DNA of 64,000 bases. Origin: Bacteroidota bacterium (GTDB lineage: Bacteria; Bacteroidota; Bacteroidia; Flavobacteriales; Flavobacteriaceae). The notes below the pieces were generated by a model, which ran no database searches, was not told the DNA's origin, and saw only the letters and a list, made by a program, of their open reading frames with translations. A program made the position numbers and the translations under genes. Location: the NCBI GenBank assembly GCA_029557895.1, contig JAKQHT010000020.1, forward strand, positions 204,234 through 268,233, given 5' to 3'. The first letter of the stretch is position 1, and every line of letters starts with the position of its first letter. This document shows, one piece after another, positions 46,989 through 56,182 of this stretch.

Positions 46989-48215
46989 TTAAATTAGTTG
47001 GCTTAACGCTATCTCAAAAGCAGTCTCACTTATACCTGTCTTTGATTGGTTTTTATCATAAACGTTTTGTATGGCCTGTGCGATTCTTTGGGACGTATCC
47101 CGAAAAATCGCTTCGTCGGTCATCTGCACTCTTTGTTCCATAAAATAGGCGAACACCCGTGCCATCCCACAATTGGAAATAAAATCCGGTATCAGGCTCA
47201 CTTTCTTGTCCGTATATTCCATGATTGGGCCGAAAAAAATCTCTTTATCGGCAAAAGGAACGTTGGCACCACAGGAAATCACTTCCAGGCCGGTATCAAT
47301 CATTTGGTCAACCTGCGACTTGGTAATAAGTCGCGAAGCTGCGCAAGGTGCAAAGATTTCTGTTTGCAATGACCATATCCTTTCATTCATCACATCAAAT
47401 GGGATCAAATGGTCATGGTAAATGTTGTTACCGTTTTTATTGAGGTACAAATCCTTGATTTCTTCAAATGTAAAACCTTCTACATTGATCAGTCCGCCGA
47501 CAACATCGATGATCCCGACAATTTTTGCTCCCATCTGCGAAAGATAGAAAGCAGCCGAGGCTCCAACATTGCCAAACCCTTGAACTACGGCTCTTTTTCC
47601 CACAATGGATTCGCCATGTACGTTATAAAAATGTTTTGCGGCTTCTGCAACACCATAGCCTGTGATCATATCGGCAACGGTAAATTTTCGGCGTACGTCG
47701 GGTGAGTAGTTTGGATTTTCGATAACCTTGATGACACCGTGCCGCAATTGGCCTATCCGATTGATCTTATCTGCTTGTGTCGGTTTAAAATGTCCTTCAA
47801 AAACACCTTCTTGCGGATGCCAAACGCCACTTTCTTCGGTTATTGGAATGACTTCGTGAATTTCGTCCACGTTCAGGTCGCCACCTGTACCGTAATAACT
47901 TTTCAGCAATGGCGAAACCGCCTTGTACCATCGTTGTAGAACACCTTTCTTTCTCGGGTCGTGCGGATCGAAGTTGATACCCGATTTGGCGCCACCTATC
48001 GATGGCCCTGAAACCGTAAATTTCACTTCCATTGTTTTGGCAAGCGATAACACTTCGTTCATATCCAAACCTTTGCGCATTCTGGTACCACCTCCTGCAG
48101 CTCCTCCCCTTAAAGAGTTGATGACGGTCCAACCTTCGGCTTCGGTTTCAGGATCCTTCCAGTTGAATATTATTTCGGGTTCTTTGTTTTCGTACTTTTG
48201 AAGTAAATCTTTCAT
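46989..48215 (-). CDS. Glu/Leu/Phe/Val dehydrogenase
   Basis: 408 residues from the ATG at 48215 (MKDLLQKYENKEPEI); the frame extends 12 codons upstream to an ATG at 48251, which is less likely. The substrate-binding region SGPSIGGAKSGI and the Rossmann motif GFGNVGASAA are present. The family oxidatively deaminates glutamate or a branched-chain amino acid; sequence alone does not decide which, although the length and NWKDPETEAEGW start fit the glutamate/leucine-type flavobacterial enzyme. It precedes nhaD closely. Confidence 0.9.
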   Translation of the reverse strand: MKDLLQKYENKEPEIIFNWKDPETEAEGWTVINSLRGGAAGGGTRMRKGLDMNEVLSLAKTMEVKFTVSGPSIGGAKSGINFDPHDPRKKGVLQRWYKAVSPLLKSYYGTGGDLNVDEIHEVIPITEESGVWHPQEGVFEGHFKPTQADKINRIGQLRHGVIKVIENPNYSPDVRRKFTVADMITGYGVAEAAKHFYNVHGESIVGKRAVVQGFGNVGASAAFYLSQMGAKIVGIIDVVGGLINVEGFTFEEIKDLYLNKNGNNIYHDHLIPFDVMNERIWSLQTEIFAPCAASRLITKSQVDQMIDTGLEVISCGANVPFADKEIFFGPIMEYTDKKVSLIPDFISNCGMARVFAYFMEQRVQMTDEAIFRDTSQRIAQAIQNVYDKNQSKTGISETAFEIALSQLI

Positions 48216-48284
48216 TGAAAACGCTATTGTTGCAGGTAACAAATATAACAAACAAATAGGCTTTGACCACCATTTATTGTTTTT

Positions 48285-49349
48285 TTAAGGTTGATAAATT
48301 TTTCCGGAGCAATGATCGATACTTGCACCGGTAACGCTTTTCAGGCAATTGGTCTCTCCGCGCAATCTCAAAACGCCAAGAAAACCAAAGACCATAGCTT
48401 CTTTGAATTCTACCAATTGAGATGAAGGAACCACAAACATGCAGGCTGTTAAATCCCTGAAACTCTGAAGCAAGTGCGCATTATAGGCACCGCCGCCGGT
48501 AACCAAAACTTTTGTCCCGGGAAGTAAGCCAACCACATCACGGACCTGTAATGCGATATGCCTTGTAAACGTGGCCAAAACATCCTCTGCACTTAAACCT
48601 GACTGTTCTAAAATTGGGAAAACTTCTTCCCTGACCCATTCAAGACCCAAAGATTTTGGAGGTGTTTTGCGGTAAAACGGAAGCGTGTTGAGCCTTTCCA
48701 GCAAATGTTCATTTACCGTACCCTGTGAAGCATACCGCCCATTTTCATCATAGGGTTTTCCCAATTTATTGGCATAATGGTTAAGGACAATGTTCACTGG
48801 GCATATATCAAAAGCTATTCTTTTCCCGTCTTTTTCTGTTGAGATATTTGCAAACCCACCCAGGTTGAGGCAAAAATCATAATTGCCGAACAACAATCTG
48901 TCTCCAATGGGCACCAATGGCGCACCTTGCCCACCAAGGGCCACATCTTGCGACCTAAAATCGCAAACAACTTTCTGACCGATATGTTTTGCACTTTCGG
49001 GCCTGTTGCCTATTTGATATGTCAATCTGTTTTGGGGCTGATGTAAAGCAGTGTGGCCATGCGAACAAATTGCGTCGATGTGGGCAATTGTGTGTTTAGC
49101 CATAAATGATCGGATAATTTCCGAAAGGTATCGGGTATAAGACACATCTATTTCCGAAAGACTTTCGGGCGAAAGATCGACAAGGTTTTTCAAAAGTTCT
49201 TGCCAATACAAATCGTATGGCACGGTCTCACATTCCAAAAATCTATACTGCCATTGACCGTCAAATAAAAACTCCACGTATGCCAAATCGATACCGTCAA
49301 GCGAAGTTCCTGACATAACTCCAATAACTTTATAGCCCTTTTGCACCAT
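48285..49349 (-). CDS. anmK: anhydro-N-acetylmuramic acid kinase
   Basis: 354 residues. The family start GVMSGTSLDGIDLAY, the LNLGGFANIS motif and the C-terminal VTGGGAYN are all clear. The enzyme hydrolyses and phosphorylates 1,6-anhydro-MurNAc, recycling peptidoglycan turnover products to MurNAc-6-phosphate. It diverges from the acyl-CoA dehydrogenase gene. Confidence 0.94.
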   Translation of the reverse strand: MVQKGYKVIGVMSGTSLDGIDLAYVEFLFDGQWQYRFLECETVPYDLYWQELLKNLVDLSPESLSEIDVSYTRYLSEIIRSFMAKHTIAHIDAICSHGHTALHQPQNRLTYQIGNRPESAKHIGQKVVCDFRSQDVALGGQGAPLVPIGDRLLFGNYDFCLNLGGFANISTEKDGKRIAFDICPVNIVLNHYANKLGKPYDENGRYASQGTVNEHLLERLNTLPFYRKTPPKSLGLEWVREEVFPILEQSGLSAEDVLATFTRHIALQVRDVVGLLPGTKVLVTGGGAYNAHLLQSFRDLTACMFVVPSSQLVEFKEAMVFGFLGVLRLRGETNCLKSVTGASIDHCSGKIYQP

Positions 49350-49372
49350 ATCGGTAAAATTACAAAGACGTT

Positions 49373-49403
49373 TTGAAATAAAACTACGAAAACGTTATCT
49401 TTG
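49373..49403 (+). promoter_or_regulatory. consensus Bacteroidota promoter upstream of the acyl-CoA dehydrogenase gene
   Basis: TTG (49373-49375), exactly 20 bases, then TATCTTTG (49396-49403). This is the complete TTG-N20-TAnnTTTG consensus. The leader to the ATG at 49436 would be about 25 bases. Confidence 0.75.
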
Positions 49404-49435
49404 CTATCGTTTTTTATCAAACCAACAACTTTACT

Positions 49436-50578
49436 ATGGATTTTACTCTTACCGAAGAACACTTAATGATACGCGACGCCGCTCGCGATTTTGCACAAAA
49501 CGAATTATTGCCGGGTGTTATAGAACGTGACGAAAAACAACATTTTCCACAAGAACTTGTAAAAAAAATGGGCGATTTAGGATTTTTGGGCATTATGGTC
49601 GACCCAAAATACGGTGGCAGTGGCATGGATGCCATTTCTTACGTATTGATTATGGAAGAATTGTCAAAAATTGACGCATCAGCTTCGGTAATCGTTTCTG
49701 TAAACAATTCGTTGGTGTGCTATGGTATTGAGGCTTATGGCAGTGAAGCCCAGAAACAAAAATATTTAACCAAATTGGCTACAGGTGAATCTGTAGGTGC
49801 ATTTTGTTTAAGTGAGCCCGAAGCCGGAAGCGATGCGACATCGCAACGCACCACTGCGATAGATATGGGTGACCACTACTTGCTAAACGGCACCAAAAAC
49901 TGGATAACCAATGGCGGTCGCGCCGACGTGTATCTTGTTATTGCGCAAACTGACAGAGAAAAAGGCCACAGGGGCATCAATGCACTTATTGTTGAAAAAG
50001 GAATGCCGGGTTTTGATATCGGTCCCAAAGAAGATAAATTGGGAATCCGCGGAAGCGATACGCACACATTGCAGTTTAACGACGTGAAAGTCCCAAAAGA
50101 AAACAGAATTGGCGAAGAGGGCTTTGGGTTTAAATTTGCCATGAAAACCTTATCTGGCGGTCGTATAGGTATTGCGTCTCAAGCATTGGGTATTGCATCT
50201 GGGGCATATGAACTGGCGTTAAAGTATTCAAAAGTGCGCAAAGCTTTTGGAACAGAAATCTGCAACCACCAAGCCATCGCATTCAAACTTGCCGATATGG
50301 CAACAGAGATCGAAGCTGCAAGGTTGTTGGTCATGAAAGCGGCTTGGGAAAAAAGCCAGGGCAAAAACCATGATATGTCGAGTGCCATGGCAAAACTATA
50401 CGCTTCAAAAACAGCCATGGAAACAACGATTGAGGCGGTCCAGATCCACGGTGGCAATGGCTATGTCAAAGAATACCATGTGGAGCGATTGATGCGCGAT
50501 GCAAAGATTACGCAGATTTATGAAGGCACATCCGAAATCCAAAAGATTGTGATTTCTCGAAGTGTTCTGAAACATTAA
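49436..50578 (+). CDS. acyl-CoA dehydrogenase, short-chain type
   Basis: 380 residues. The flavin and substrate motifs are FCLSEPEAGSDA and GTKNWITNGG; the catalytic base is Glu363 in QIYEGTSEIQ, the position used by short- and medium-chain enzymes. It oxidises acyl-CoA to trans-2-enoyl-CoA in fatty-acid breakdown; the sequence looks closest to butyryl-CoA dehydrogenase. No other beta-oxidation gene is adjacent. Confidence 0.94.
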   Translation: MDFTLTEEHLMIRDAARDFAQNELLPGVIERDEKQHFPQELVKKMGDLGFLGIMVDPKYGGSGMDAISYVLIMEELSKIDASASVIVSVNNSLVCYGIEAYGSEAQKQKYLTKLATGESVGAFCLSEPEAGSDATSQRTTAIDMGDHYLLNGTKNWITNGGRADVYLVIAQTDREKGHRGINALIVEKGMPGFDIGPKEDKLGIRGSDTHTLQFNDVKVPKENRIGEEGFGFKFAMKTLSGGRIGIASQALGIASGAYELALKYSKVRKAFGTEICNHQAIAFKLADMATEIEAARLLVMKAAWEKSQGKNHDMSSAMAKLYASKTAMETTIEAVQIHGGNGYVKEYHVERLMRDAKITQIYEGTSEIQKIVISRSVLKH

Positions 50579-51015
50579 GAAATACTTCGCTTACACAGTC
50601 AAGACATTTTTTTCCGGATTCATTGGGGCAAAGGGTAATTATCATTTTTTGCCGCCATGGTCAACCAACATCCTTTTAGTCCAATACCGTTGTTTGACTA
50701 TTTTGTTTCATACAGTCTTTTTAAGATTTTAATGGACTGAACGGACAGCACTTTTGATCGATTTGCCAAATCTTTTTTGAAAGCACAAGCAATTGGCAAA
50801 AGCGTTATGGCCAAAAAAAGAAATACAGTTTTGCGCCGTTTATTGTCTAACGTAACTGTTTTCTTGATTTCGTTTATCACAATTGCCAATATTTATTCAA
50901 AAACTTTAGCAATAATTCCATAAATTGCAAGAAGTTCCAAGATGAGCAATGATGTTCCTTACCAAAAAAACACTAATTTTATGGTAGGATTTCATACCTG
51001 CACAAATTTTATGTT
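50579..51015. other. intergenic region upstream of the hybrid sensor gene
   Basis: About 440 bases with no convincing gene. The only frame of note is a 63-codon one on the minus strand (listed separately, doubtful). I find no perfect TAnnTTTG with a paired TTG before the sensor start; TAATTTTA near 50974 is the nearest match. No terminator hairpin is obvious after the acyl-CoA dehydrogenase stop. Confidence 0.35.
50698..50889 (-). CDS. possible 63-residue single-helix membrane protein, doubtful
   Basis: The frame starts with TTG and has one hydrophobic stretch (TVFLFLAITLLPIACAF, residues 21-37) between basic ends. It fills an otherwise empty space and could be a small membrane protein, but no ATG start, clear promoter or recognisable family supports it. 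Confidence 0.2.
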   Translation of the reverse strand: MAIVINEIKKTVTLDNKRRKTVFLFLAITLLPIACAFKKDLANRSKVLSVQSIKILKRLYETK

Positions 51016-53853
51016 TTGGTTATACAAAAACTATTTCCATACTTTCCCAATTCTATAGTACTGTTGGCGCTTTTCCCTTTATGGCTTTGGGGGCAGAGCA
51101 CAGAAGACCGGACGGATGCAACAGTTTTAAAAGAAATAACAAACATTGCGCACTTTGAAGATCCTTCCAGGTCCCTGATTTTCGACGAGATCATAGATAG
51201 GGATTTCGTTTCGGAAACACCCAAAACATACAATACCCAATCAAAACACTGGTATCGATTTTCAATCCAAAAAGAAACAGACGAAAAATTACTGTTTCTC
51301 TACTTTGGGATGACAGATTTTACCGATGTATATGTTCCTGTGAAAGGTCCTGAAAAGTACAGTCTTCAAAATATCGGTATTTTTTATAAAAATAAAAATG
51401 AAAATGAAATCATTGCGGACCCTCAGCTTTATACGCTCACGCTGAAAACTTCTGACATTGATTTTTCCCGTCCGTTTTACTACAATGAGATTGCCTTGAC
51501 GCAATGGAGCAGAAAAAACTGGATGACCCACCCCCATTATTTTTTTGATAACGATAATACAAATTTCATCCATGACATGTTACAAATACGCCATTCCAAA
51601 AAGGACATTCTTTTTTATCTTGGTGGCGTGTTCATTGCTTTTTACCTGTTTTTGGTTAATTTTTTTATAAGTAAAAACAAAAGTTATCTGATTTATGGTC
51701 TATACCTTTTTGGTGTGGCCTTGTACTATGCCAATCGATTGCCCTTGTTTATCAATTTTTATCAAACAACAATCCCGGGTTTTAGTTACTATGTTAATCA
51801 ACTTACCCATATTGCCAACATTGGTTGTTATACTTGGTTTGTGTTCCATTTTTTGGATTTTAAGCACAATTTTCCAAAAGTCTACATTTTTACACGCAAC
51901 CTATTATTTGGCATTTTGGTTTTTGGGGTTCTTTATGGTATTCAAATGGTGTTGTTTCCCTTTTTTCCATATAGATTTTTGGTTATGGATGCCTTTAGGT
52001 TGACATCCATGGTGTGTGCCGTTGGGCTGTTTGTTTTATTGATGTTCCAAAAGCCCGACACCATCGCCAAGATTGTGCTCTTGGGAAGTTTGGTACTCAT
52101 CATGGGTAATATAATGTCCTTGGTTCTCAATGATTACACTATTTTTCTTAAACTGATGATTCTTGAAATCGTTCTGTTTTCCATTGTAGTTGCCCTAAAG
52201 AACAAGCAAATAGATGACCGCCGCATAAAAAATCGTTATGCCCTTGAGGTGGAAAAGATGAAAACACAAGCAATGGAAGAGCTCAACATCACCAAAACCC
52301 GTTTTTATGAAAACATTACCCATGAGTTGCGCACCCCACTCACACTGATTTTATCTCCCGTTGAACGAAAATTGGCCAAGCTTCAGACATCAAGCTCCGA
52401 AGAAAAAAAGGAATTCAGGCTGATCCAGCGCAACGCCAAACGTCTTCTGGGTCTTATTAACCAAATGCTCGAATTGGCAAAACTGGAAGCCGGCAATGTA
52501 AAACTTTCAGTACAACAAGGCGATATAACAACCCTTTTGCAGCTCATTATCGACAATTTTCAAAAAGAAGCTATCAAGAAAAACATACATTTCACCACAA
52601 ACATCCAAGAAATAAAGAATGTCTGGTTTGACCGGGACATTATTGAAAAGATAACTACAAACCTATTGTCGAACGCACTAAAATATACCCCAGAAAATGG
52701 GGACATAAGCATAGAGTCGAACATCCAAAACGGTTATTGGGTTTTGGTGGAAACCAACACCACCAAGCCAGGAATTGACATTGATGTTTCAAAGCTTTTC
52801 GAACGCTATTATCGGGTCGAACAGCACACTCACGGTACCGGCATAGGTCTGAACATCACTAAAGAACTAGTAGAACTGGCTCACGGCAATATTACCGTTA
52901 ACATATTGGACAACAAGATACGATTTAAGGTATCACTTCCCGTCGAGCCTTCGTATTTCACTAAAAATACTGTTGAGATGCCAAACAAAAAAGAAAACAG
53001 TTTTGGTACCGATACAGAAGGCATTGCTATTGAAATTGAACAACATATAATTCCTGAAACCGATACACCTTTGGCAATTTTGGAAAACTCAAGCAACCAA
53101 AAATCTGCAAGACTGCTCATTGTTGAAGACAACCCCGATATGCGGGCCTTTATTATTTCAAATTTTACTGATAACTATCAGATCTTTGAGGCAGATAATG
53201 GAAAAACAGGTGTTGAAATGGCTAAAAAACACATGCCAGACCTTATAATCAGCGATGTGATGATGCCGGTAAAATCTGGAATATTTTTGTGTAATGAACT
53301 TAAATTCAACGAACAAACCAGCCATATCCCCATAGTTTTGATTACCTCCAAAACAGGTGACAAAAACGAGATTGAGGGACTCCAATCCGGAGCGGATGAT
53401 TACATAACCAAGCCATTCAATACCAGTATTTTACATCTAAAAATACAAAACCTCCTCTATACAAGAAAACGACTAAAAGAGCTATATTCCAAAACTTTCG
53501 ATCTTTCGCCTGAACTTTATGTGACTTCTACCGAACAGGAGTTTCTACAAAAACTTGAAAAAAACATAAAAGAACACATCACCAATCCTTCTCTTTCCAG
53601 CGATGAGTTTTCGAAGCTAATGGGAATGAGCCGTTCGCAACTTCACAAAAAACTCCATGCAACTTTAGGTATTTCGACTTCAGAATTCATTCGTTCACAA
53701 CGATTGAAAATGGCAAAGAAGCTACTCGAAAGCCATCGGAATATTTCAGAAATTTCCTTTTTGGTTGGTTTCAACACGCCATCATATTTTTCCAAATGTT
53801 TTAAACGAGCTTTTGGCTGCACTCCGGTCGAATATCAAGAAAAGATACGATAA
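51016..53853 (+). CDS. hybrid sensor: 7TM histidine kinase, receiver and AraC-type DNA-binding domain in one protein
   Basis: 945 residues from a TTG at 51016; the ATG five bases earlier is out of frame. A signal peptide is followed by a periplasmic beta domain (about 30-190) of the 7TMR-DISM extracellular type, then seven helices (about 195-400). The kinase core has the phospho-acceptor His436 in THELRTPL and N box NLLSNALKYTP; the G2 box HGTGIGLN is present, but the G1 region reads ETNTTKPGI and lacks the usual DxGxG. A receiver follows (phospho-acceptor Asp747 in ISDVMMP, KPF), then an AraC HTH pair (about 850-945). It would sense an outside signal and bind DNA itself from the membrane. 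Targets are unknown; the downstream lipoprotein block is the natural candidate. Confidence 0.93.
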   Translation: MVIQKLFPYFPNSIVLLALFPLWLWGQSTEDRTDATVLKEITNIAHFEDPSRSLIFDEIIDRDFVSETPKTYNTQSKHWYRFSIQKETDEKLLFLYFGMTDFTDVYVPVKGPEKYSLQNIGIFYKNKNENEIIADPQLYTLTLKTSDIDFSRPFYYNEIALTQWSRKNWMTHPHYFFDNDNTNFIHDMLQIRHSKKDILFYLGGVFIAFYLFLVNFFISKNKSYLIYGLYLFGVALYYANRLPLFINFYQTTIPGFSYYVNQLTHIANIGCYTWFVFHFLDFKHNFPKVYIFTRNLLFGILVFGVLYGIQMVLFPFFPYRFLVMDAFRLTSMVCAVGLFVLLMFQKPDTIAKIVLLGSLVLIMGNIMSLVLNDYTIFLKLMILEIVLFSIVVALKNKQIDDRRIKNRYALEVEKMKTQAMEELNITKTRFYENITHELRTPLTLILSPVERKLAKLQTSSSEEKKEFRLIQRNAKRLLGLINQMLELAKLEAGNVKLSVQQGDITTLLQLIIDNFQKEAIKKNIHFTTNIQEIKNVWFDRDIIEKITTNLLSNALKYTPENGDISIESNIQNGYWVLVETNTTKPGIDIDVSKLFERYYRVEQHTHGTGIGLNITKELVELAHGNITVNILDNKIRFKVSLPVEPSYFTKNTVEMPNKKENSFGTDTEGIAIEIEQHIIPETDTPLAILENSSNQKSARLLIVEDNPDMRAFIISNFTDNYQIFEADNGKTGVEMAKKHMPDLIISDVMMPVKSGIFLCNELKFNEQTSHIPIVLITSKTGDKNEIEGLQSGADDYITKPFNTSILHLKIQNLLYTRKRLKELYSKTFDLSPELYVTSTEQEFLQKLEKNIKEHITNPSLSSDEFSKLMGMSRSQLHKKLHATLGISTSEFIRSQRLKMAKKLLESHRNISEISFLVGFNTPSYFSKCFKRAFGCTPVEYQEKIR

Positions 53854-54006
53854 AACTTCAATCAGGAATACTTCAACCCGCATCCGTATCAAAAAAAAAA
53901 ACATTTGTTTGCACTTTTGAAACATATGTAATACACTAAATATCAGCAATTAAATAATTTTGGTCTTATATAAATTATCGATGTCCCATCCTTAATATTT
54001 GAGACT

Positions 54007-54384
54007 ATGAAAATAATACGCACACCTAATATATACATATACTATTCTTGCCTTTGCTGCAAAAACGGAAATCTAATTGGAAACAAACCATTAACAATAC
54101 CCACATTTTCACTCAATAAACAGGTTTAGTTTGTTTGATCTTGAACCTGAAGCGGAAAGGCCAATAAACAAGAAACTCAATTTTAGCAAAGGCAGCATCA
54201 ACCTATCCGCATTGAATTAACAAGAAATTCATTTTGAGTTTGAAGTAAATACCCACGAAAATTATCAAAACATTGAACCGACCATGATATTGGAAGGAAG
54301 TAAAGGCTTGGTATTAATCAAGAAAATGCAGTTGTAAAGTCTATTCAAAAAAAGACCAATACCAACTATATCATCAAAAAATAA
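54007..54384 (+). pseudogene. decayed gene for a small secreted protein
   Basis: In the 554-base space between the sensor and the DUF4412 gene the sequence still reads like coding DNA. An ATG at 54007 starts MKIIRTP; the frame one base over continues with a signal-peptide-like TILAFAAKTEI, then (through in-frame stops at 54068-54070, 54092-54094 and near 54220) FSLFDLEPEAERPINKKLNF, SKGSINLSALN and EIHFEFEVNTHENYQNIEPT. Near 54320 the reading shifts back to the first frame as INQENAVVKSIQKKTNTNYI and ends with TAA at 54382. Several stops and two shifts mean it cannot make a full product. I do not recognise the protein it came from. Confidence 0.6.
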
Positions 54385-54407
54385 CAACTTAAATTATAAA
54401 TATTAAT

Positions 54408-56132
54408 ATGAGACTTTTTAAAACAACCACAATCTTGCTCCTTTTGTTGTGCTTTTCGATGCCCGCACAAGCACAATTATTGAAAAAAATGAAACAGAGA
54501 GCAGAACAGTCTGCAGAGCGTACCATATTGCGAAAAACCGACCAGACGGTGAGCAAAACCACCGAAAAGACCATCGACGGCGCCGTTGGCAAAAAAGACA
54601 AGAAAGAAGATAAGAAAAAGGAGCCGCAACAAAAGGAGCAAGCACCACAAAACAGAGGTGAAGTAGATGTAGTTGCTTCTGAAAATACGGCACTAAATAA
54701 AAACACCGATGCTAAAAGAGCATTTTACAGGGAAGATGTCGTTATAACAAATTATGAAAACGGCAACCAAAAAGTAGTTCAATATTTTGATGCCGATGCT
54801 TTAGCGCTTAAGGTGGAAAACCAAGAAACGGGCAGTCCAGATTATATGGACAGCGAAGGCTTTCTTTACAGTCAAATGGATGGCGAATATGTAAAAGGAA
54901 AGATTGGCATACCCGGCCAAGGTTTGTTTATGCACAACATGATACTCGAAGCACTTAGGCTGCCGCCCGAACCCTTTTTGGCCAATGCACAAAAACAAGC
55001 CGATATGGACATGGAGCCCAACGTGTTCCAGGGCTATGTAGAATTTTCTTCAGTTTACAAACCCGAGGATTTCAGGTACGAGGATTTCAAAGAATCCAAG
55101 CAAACCCTAATGGGGAAGACCTACACCAAGTTTGAGTTTTTGAACGAACCGGGCTATGAAGGAAGCTATGTGCTGTTTGACGATAAAGGGCGATTGGTGG
55201 AAATCTACACCAAGGTATCCAAAAACGTTTCAACAAACCTCATGTATGGATTTTCTATGTCGCCCGGAGAAAACCGACTGGTTTACGACTACAAACCGGT
55301 AGATATTAAACTGCCCGCAGCACGCGAAGATAGTTCGGCCAAACAACACCGCCTTTTGGCAGAGTCCTCTATGGGAAAAGTTTTGGGCAACAAAAAGAGT
55401 AAGGACGACATTGACGAAGACGACTATGATACCAGTGACCAAAAAGGAATGATCAAATCGATAAGAAAATCCATGAGAGACCACAAAGTTTCGATGGATG
55501 ACCTCCCAAACTCTTATGATTTTGACTGGCAATTGGCCACCGAAGCCGTTATGGGCGACAAAAAGAAAGATGTTGCCCACATGACCTTTTTGATTAAACC
55601 AAATGCCACCTACCAAGGTGCCATAATGGCAACCAAAGACACCAAGGACATGGGGCAAATGACCATGCTTTTCGACATGGATCTAAAAACCATGGTAATG
55701 TTCATGGATATGCAGGGGCGCAAGATTGTGCAGATGTATCCCATTCCCGATGCCGGAGCAGGCAAACAAGAAGATTATAAAATTACCGAACTACCCAAAA
55801 AAACCATTATCGGCTACACATGCAAAGGTATCCAGATGGAAAACGACCGGTATGTGATGAAAATCTATCATGCCCAGGATGCCCCCATCAAACTGCCCAA
55901 CTTTTTCAATTTTGGCGCTCAACAAAATATGGAACTCCCCGATATAGATCCCAAACTGATTAAACAGTTTTTAAACGAGATGATCCTCGAAATGGACCTG
56001 GTGGATAAGAAAAAATCAAAAAACAACGCCAATATCATAGCCAAATCCCTGAAAAACACGCCGATCTCATTAAAAAAATCTGAATATACAGAAATGAACT
56101 TTATGAGCGGCGCACAAATGTTCAAGCAATAA
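54408..56132 (+). CDS. secreted DUF4412 domain protein
   Basis: 574 residues. A signal peptide (ending AQAQ, residue 23) is followed by a highly charged Lys/Glu/Gln-rich helical segment (25-85), then a soluble domain. The C-terminal half has the DUF4412 pattern: a Met-rich segment (TMLFDMDLKTMVMFMDMQG) and GYTCKGIQMENDRYVMKIYH, both typical. No sorting domain is seen, so it should stay in the periplasm. DUF4412 proteins have no assigned function. It is the first intact gene after the sensor and is followed at 50 bases by a small beta-barrel gene. Confidence 0.85.
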   Translation: MRLFKTTTILLLLLCFSMPAQAQLLKKMKQRAEQSAERTILRKTDQTVSKTTEKTIDGAVGKKDKKEDKKKEPQQKEQAPQNRGEVDVVASENTALNKNTDAKRAFYREDVVITNYENGNQKVVQYFDADALALKVENQETGSPDYMDSEGFLYSQMDGEYVKGKIGIPGQGLFMHNMILEALRLPPEPFLANAQKQADMDMEPNVFQGYVEFSSVYKPEDFRYEDFKESKQTLMGKTYTKFEFLNEPGYEGSYVLFDDKGRLVEIYTKVSKNVSTNLMYGFSMSPGENRLVYDYKPVDIKLPAAREDSSAKQHRLLAESSMGKVLGNKKSKDDIDEDDYDTSDQKGMIKSIRKSMRDHKVSMDDLPNSYDFDWQLATEAVMGDKKKDVAHMTFLIKPNATYQGAIMATKDTKDMGQMTMLFDMDLKTMVMFMDMQGRKIVQMYPIPDAGAGKQEDYKITELPKKTIIGYTCKGIQMENDRYVMKIYHAQDAPIKLPNFFNFGAQQNMELPDIDPKLIKQFLNEMILEMDLVDKKKSKNNANIIAKSLKNTPISLKKSEYTEMNFMSGAQMFKQ

Positions 56133-56140
56133 TCAAGCTA

Positions 56141-56167
56141 TTAATCAATTAATCAATTAATCAATTT
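56141..56167 (+). repeat. short tandem repeat in the leader of the beta-barrel gene
   Basis: Three and a half copies of the eight-base unit ATTAATCA between the DUF4412 stop and the next ATG at 56183. A unit of this kind can vary in copy number by slippage and change spacing in the leader. Confidence 0.8.
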
Positions 56168-56182
56168 TAAATCAATAACACT

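Noticed and set aside
56141..56167. ATTAATCA repeats as an attachment site of a mobile element
   Set aside because: No integrase or second copy is present; simple slippage repeat is enough.
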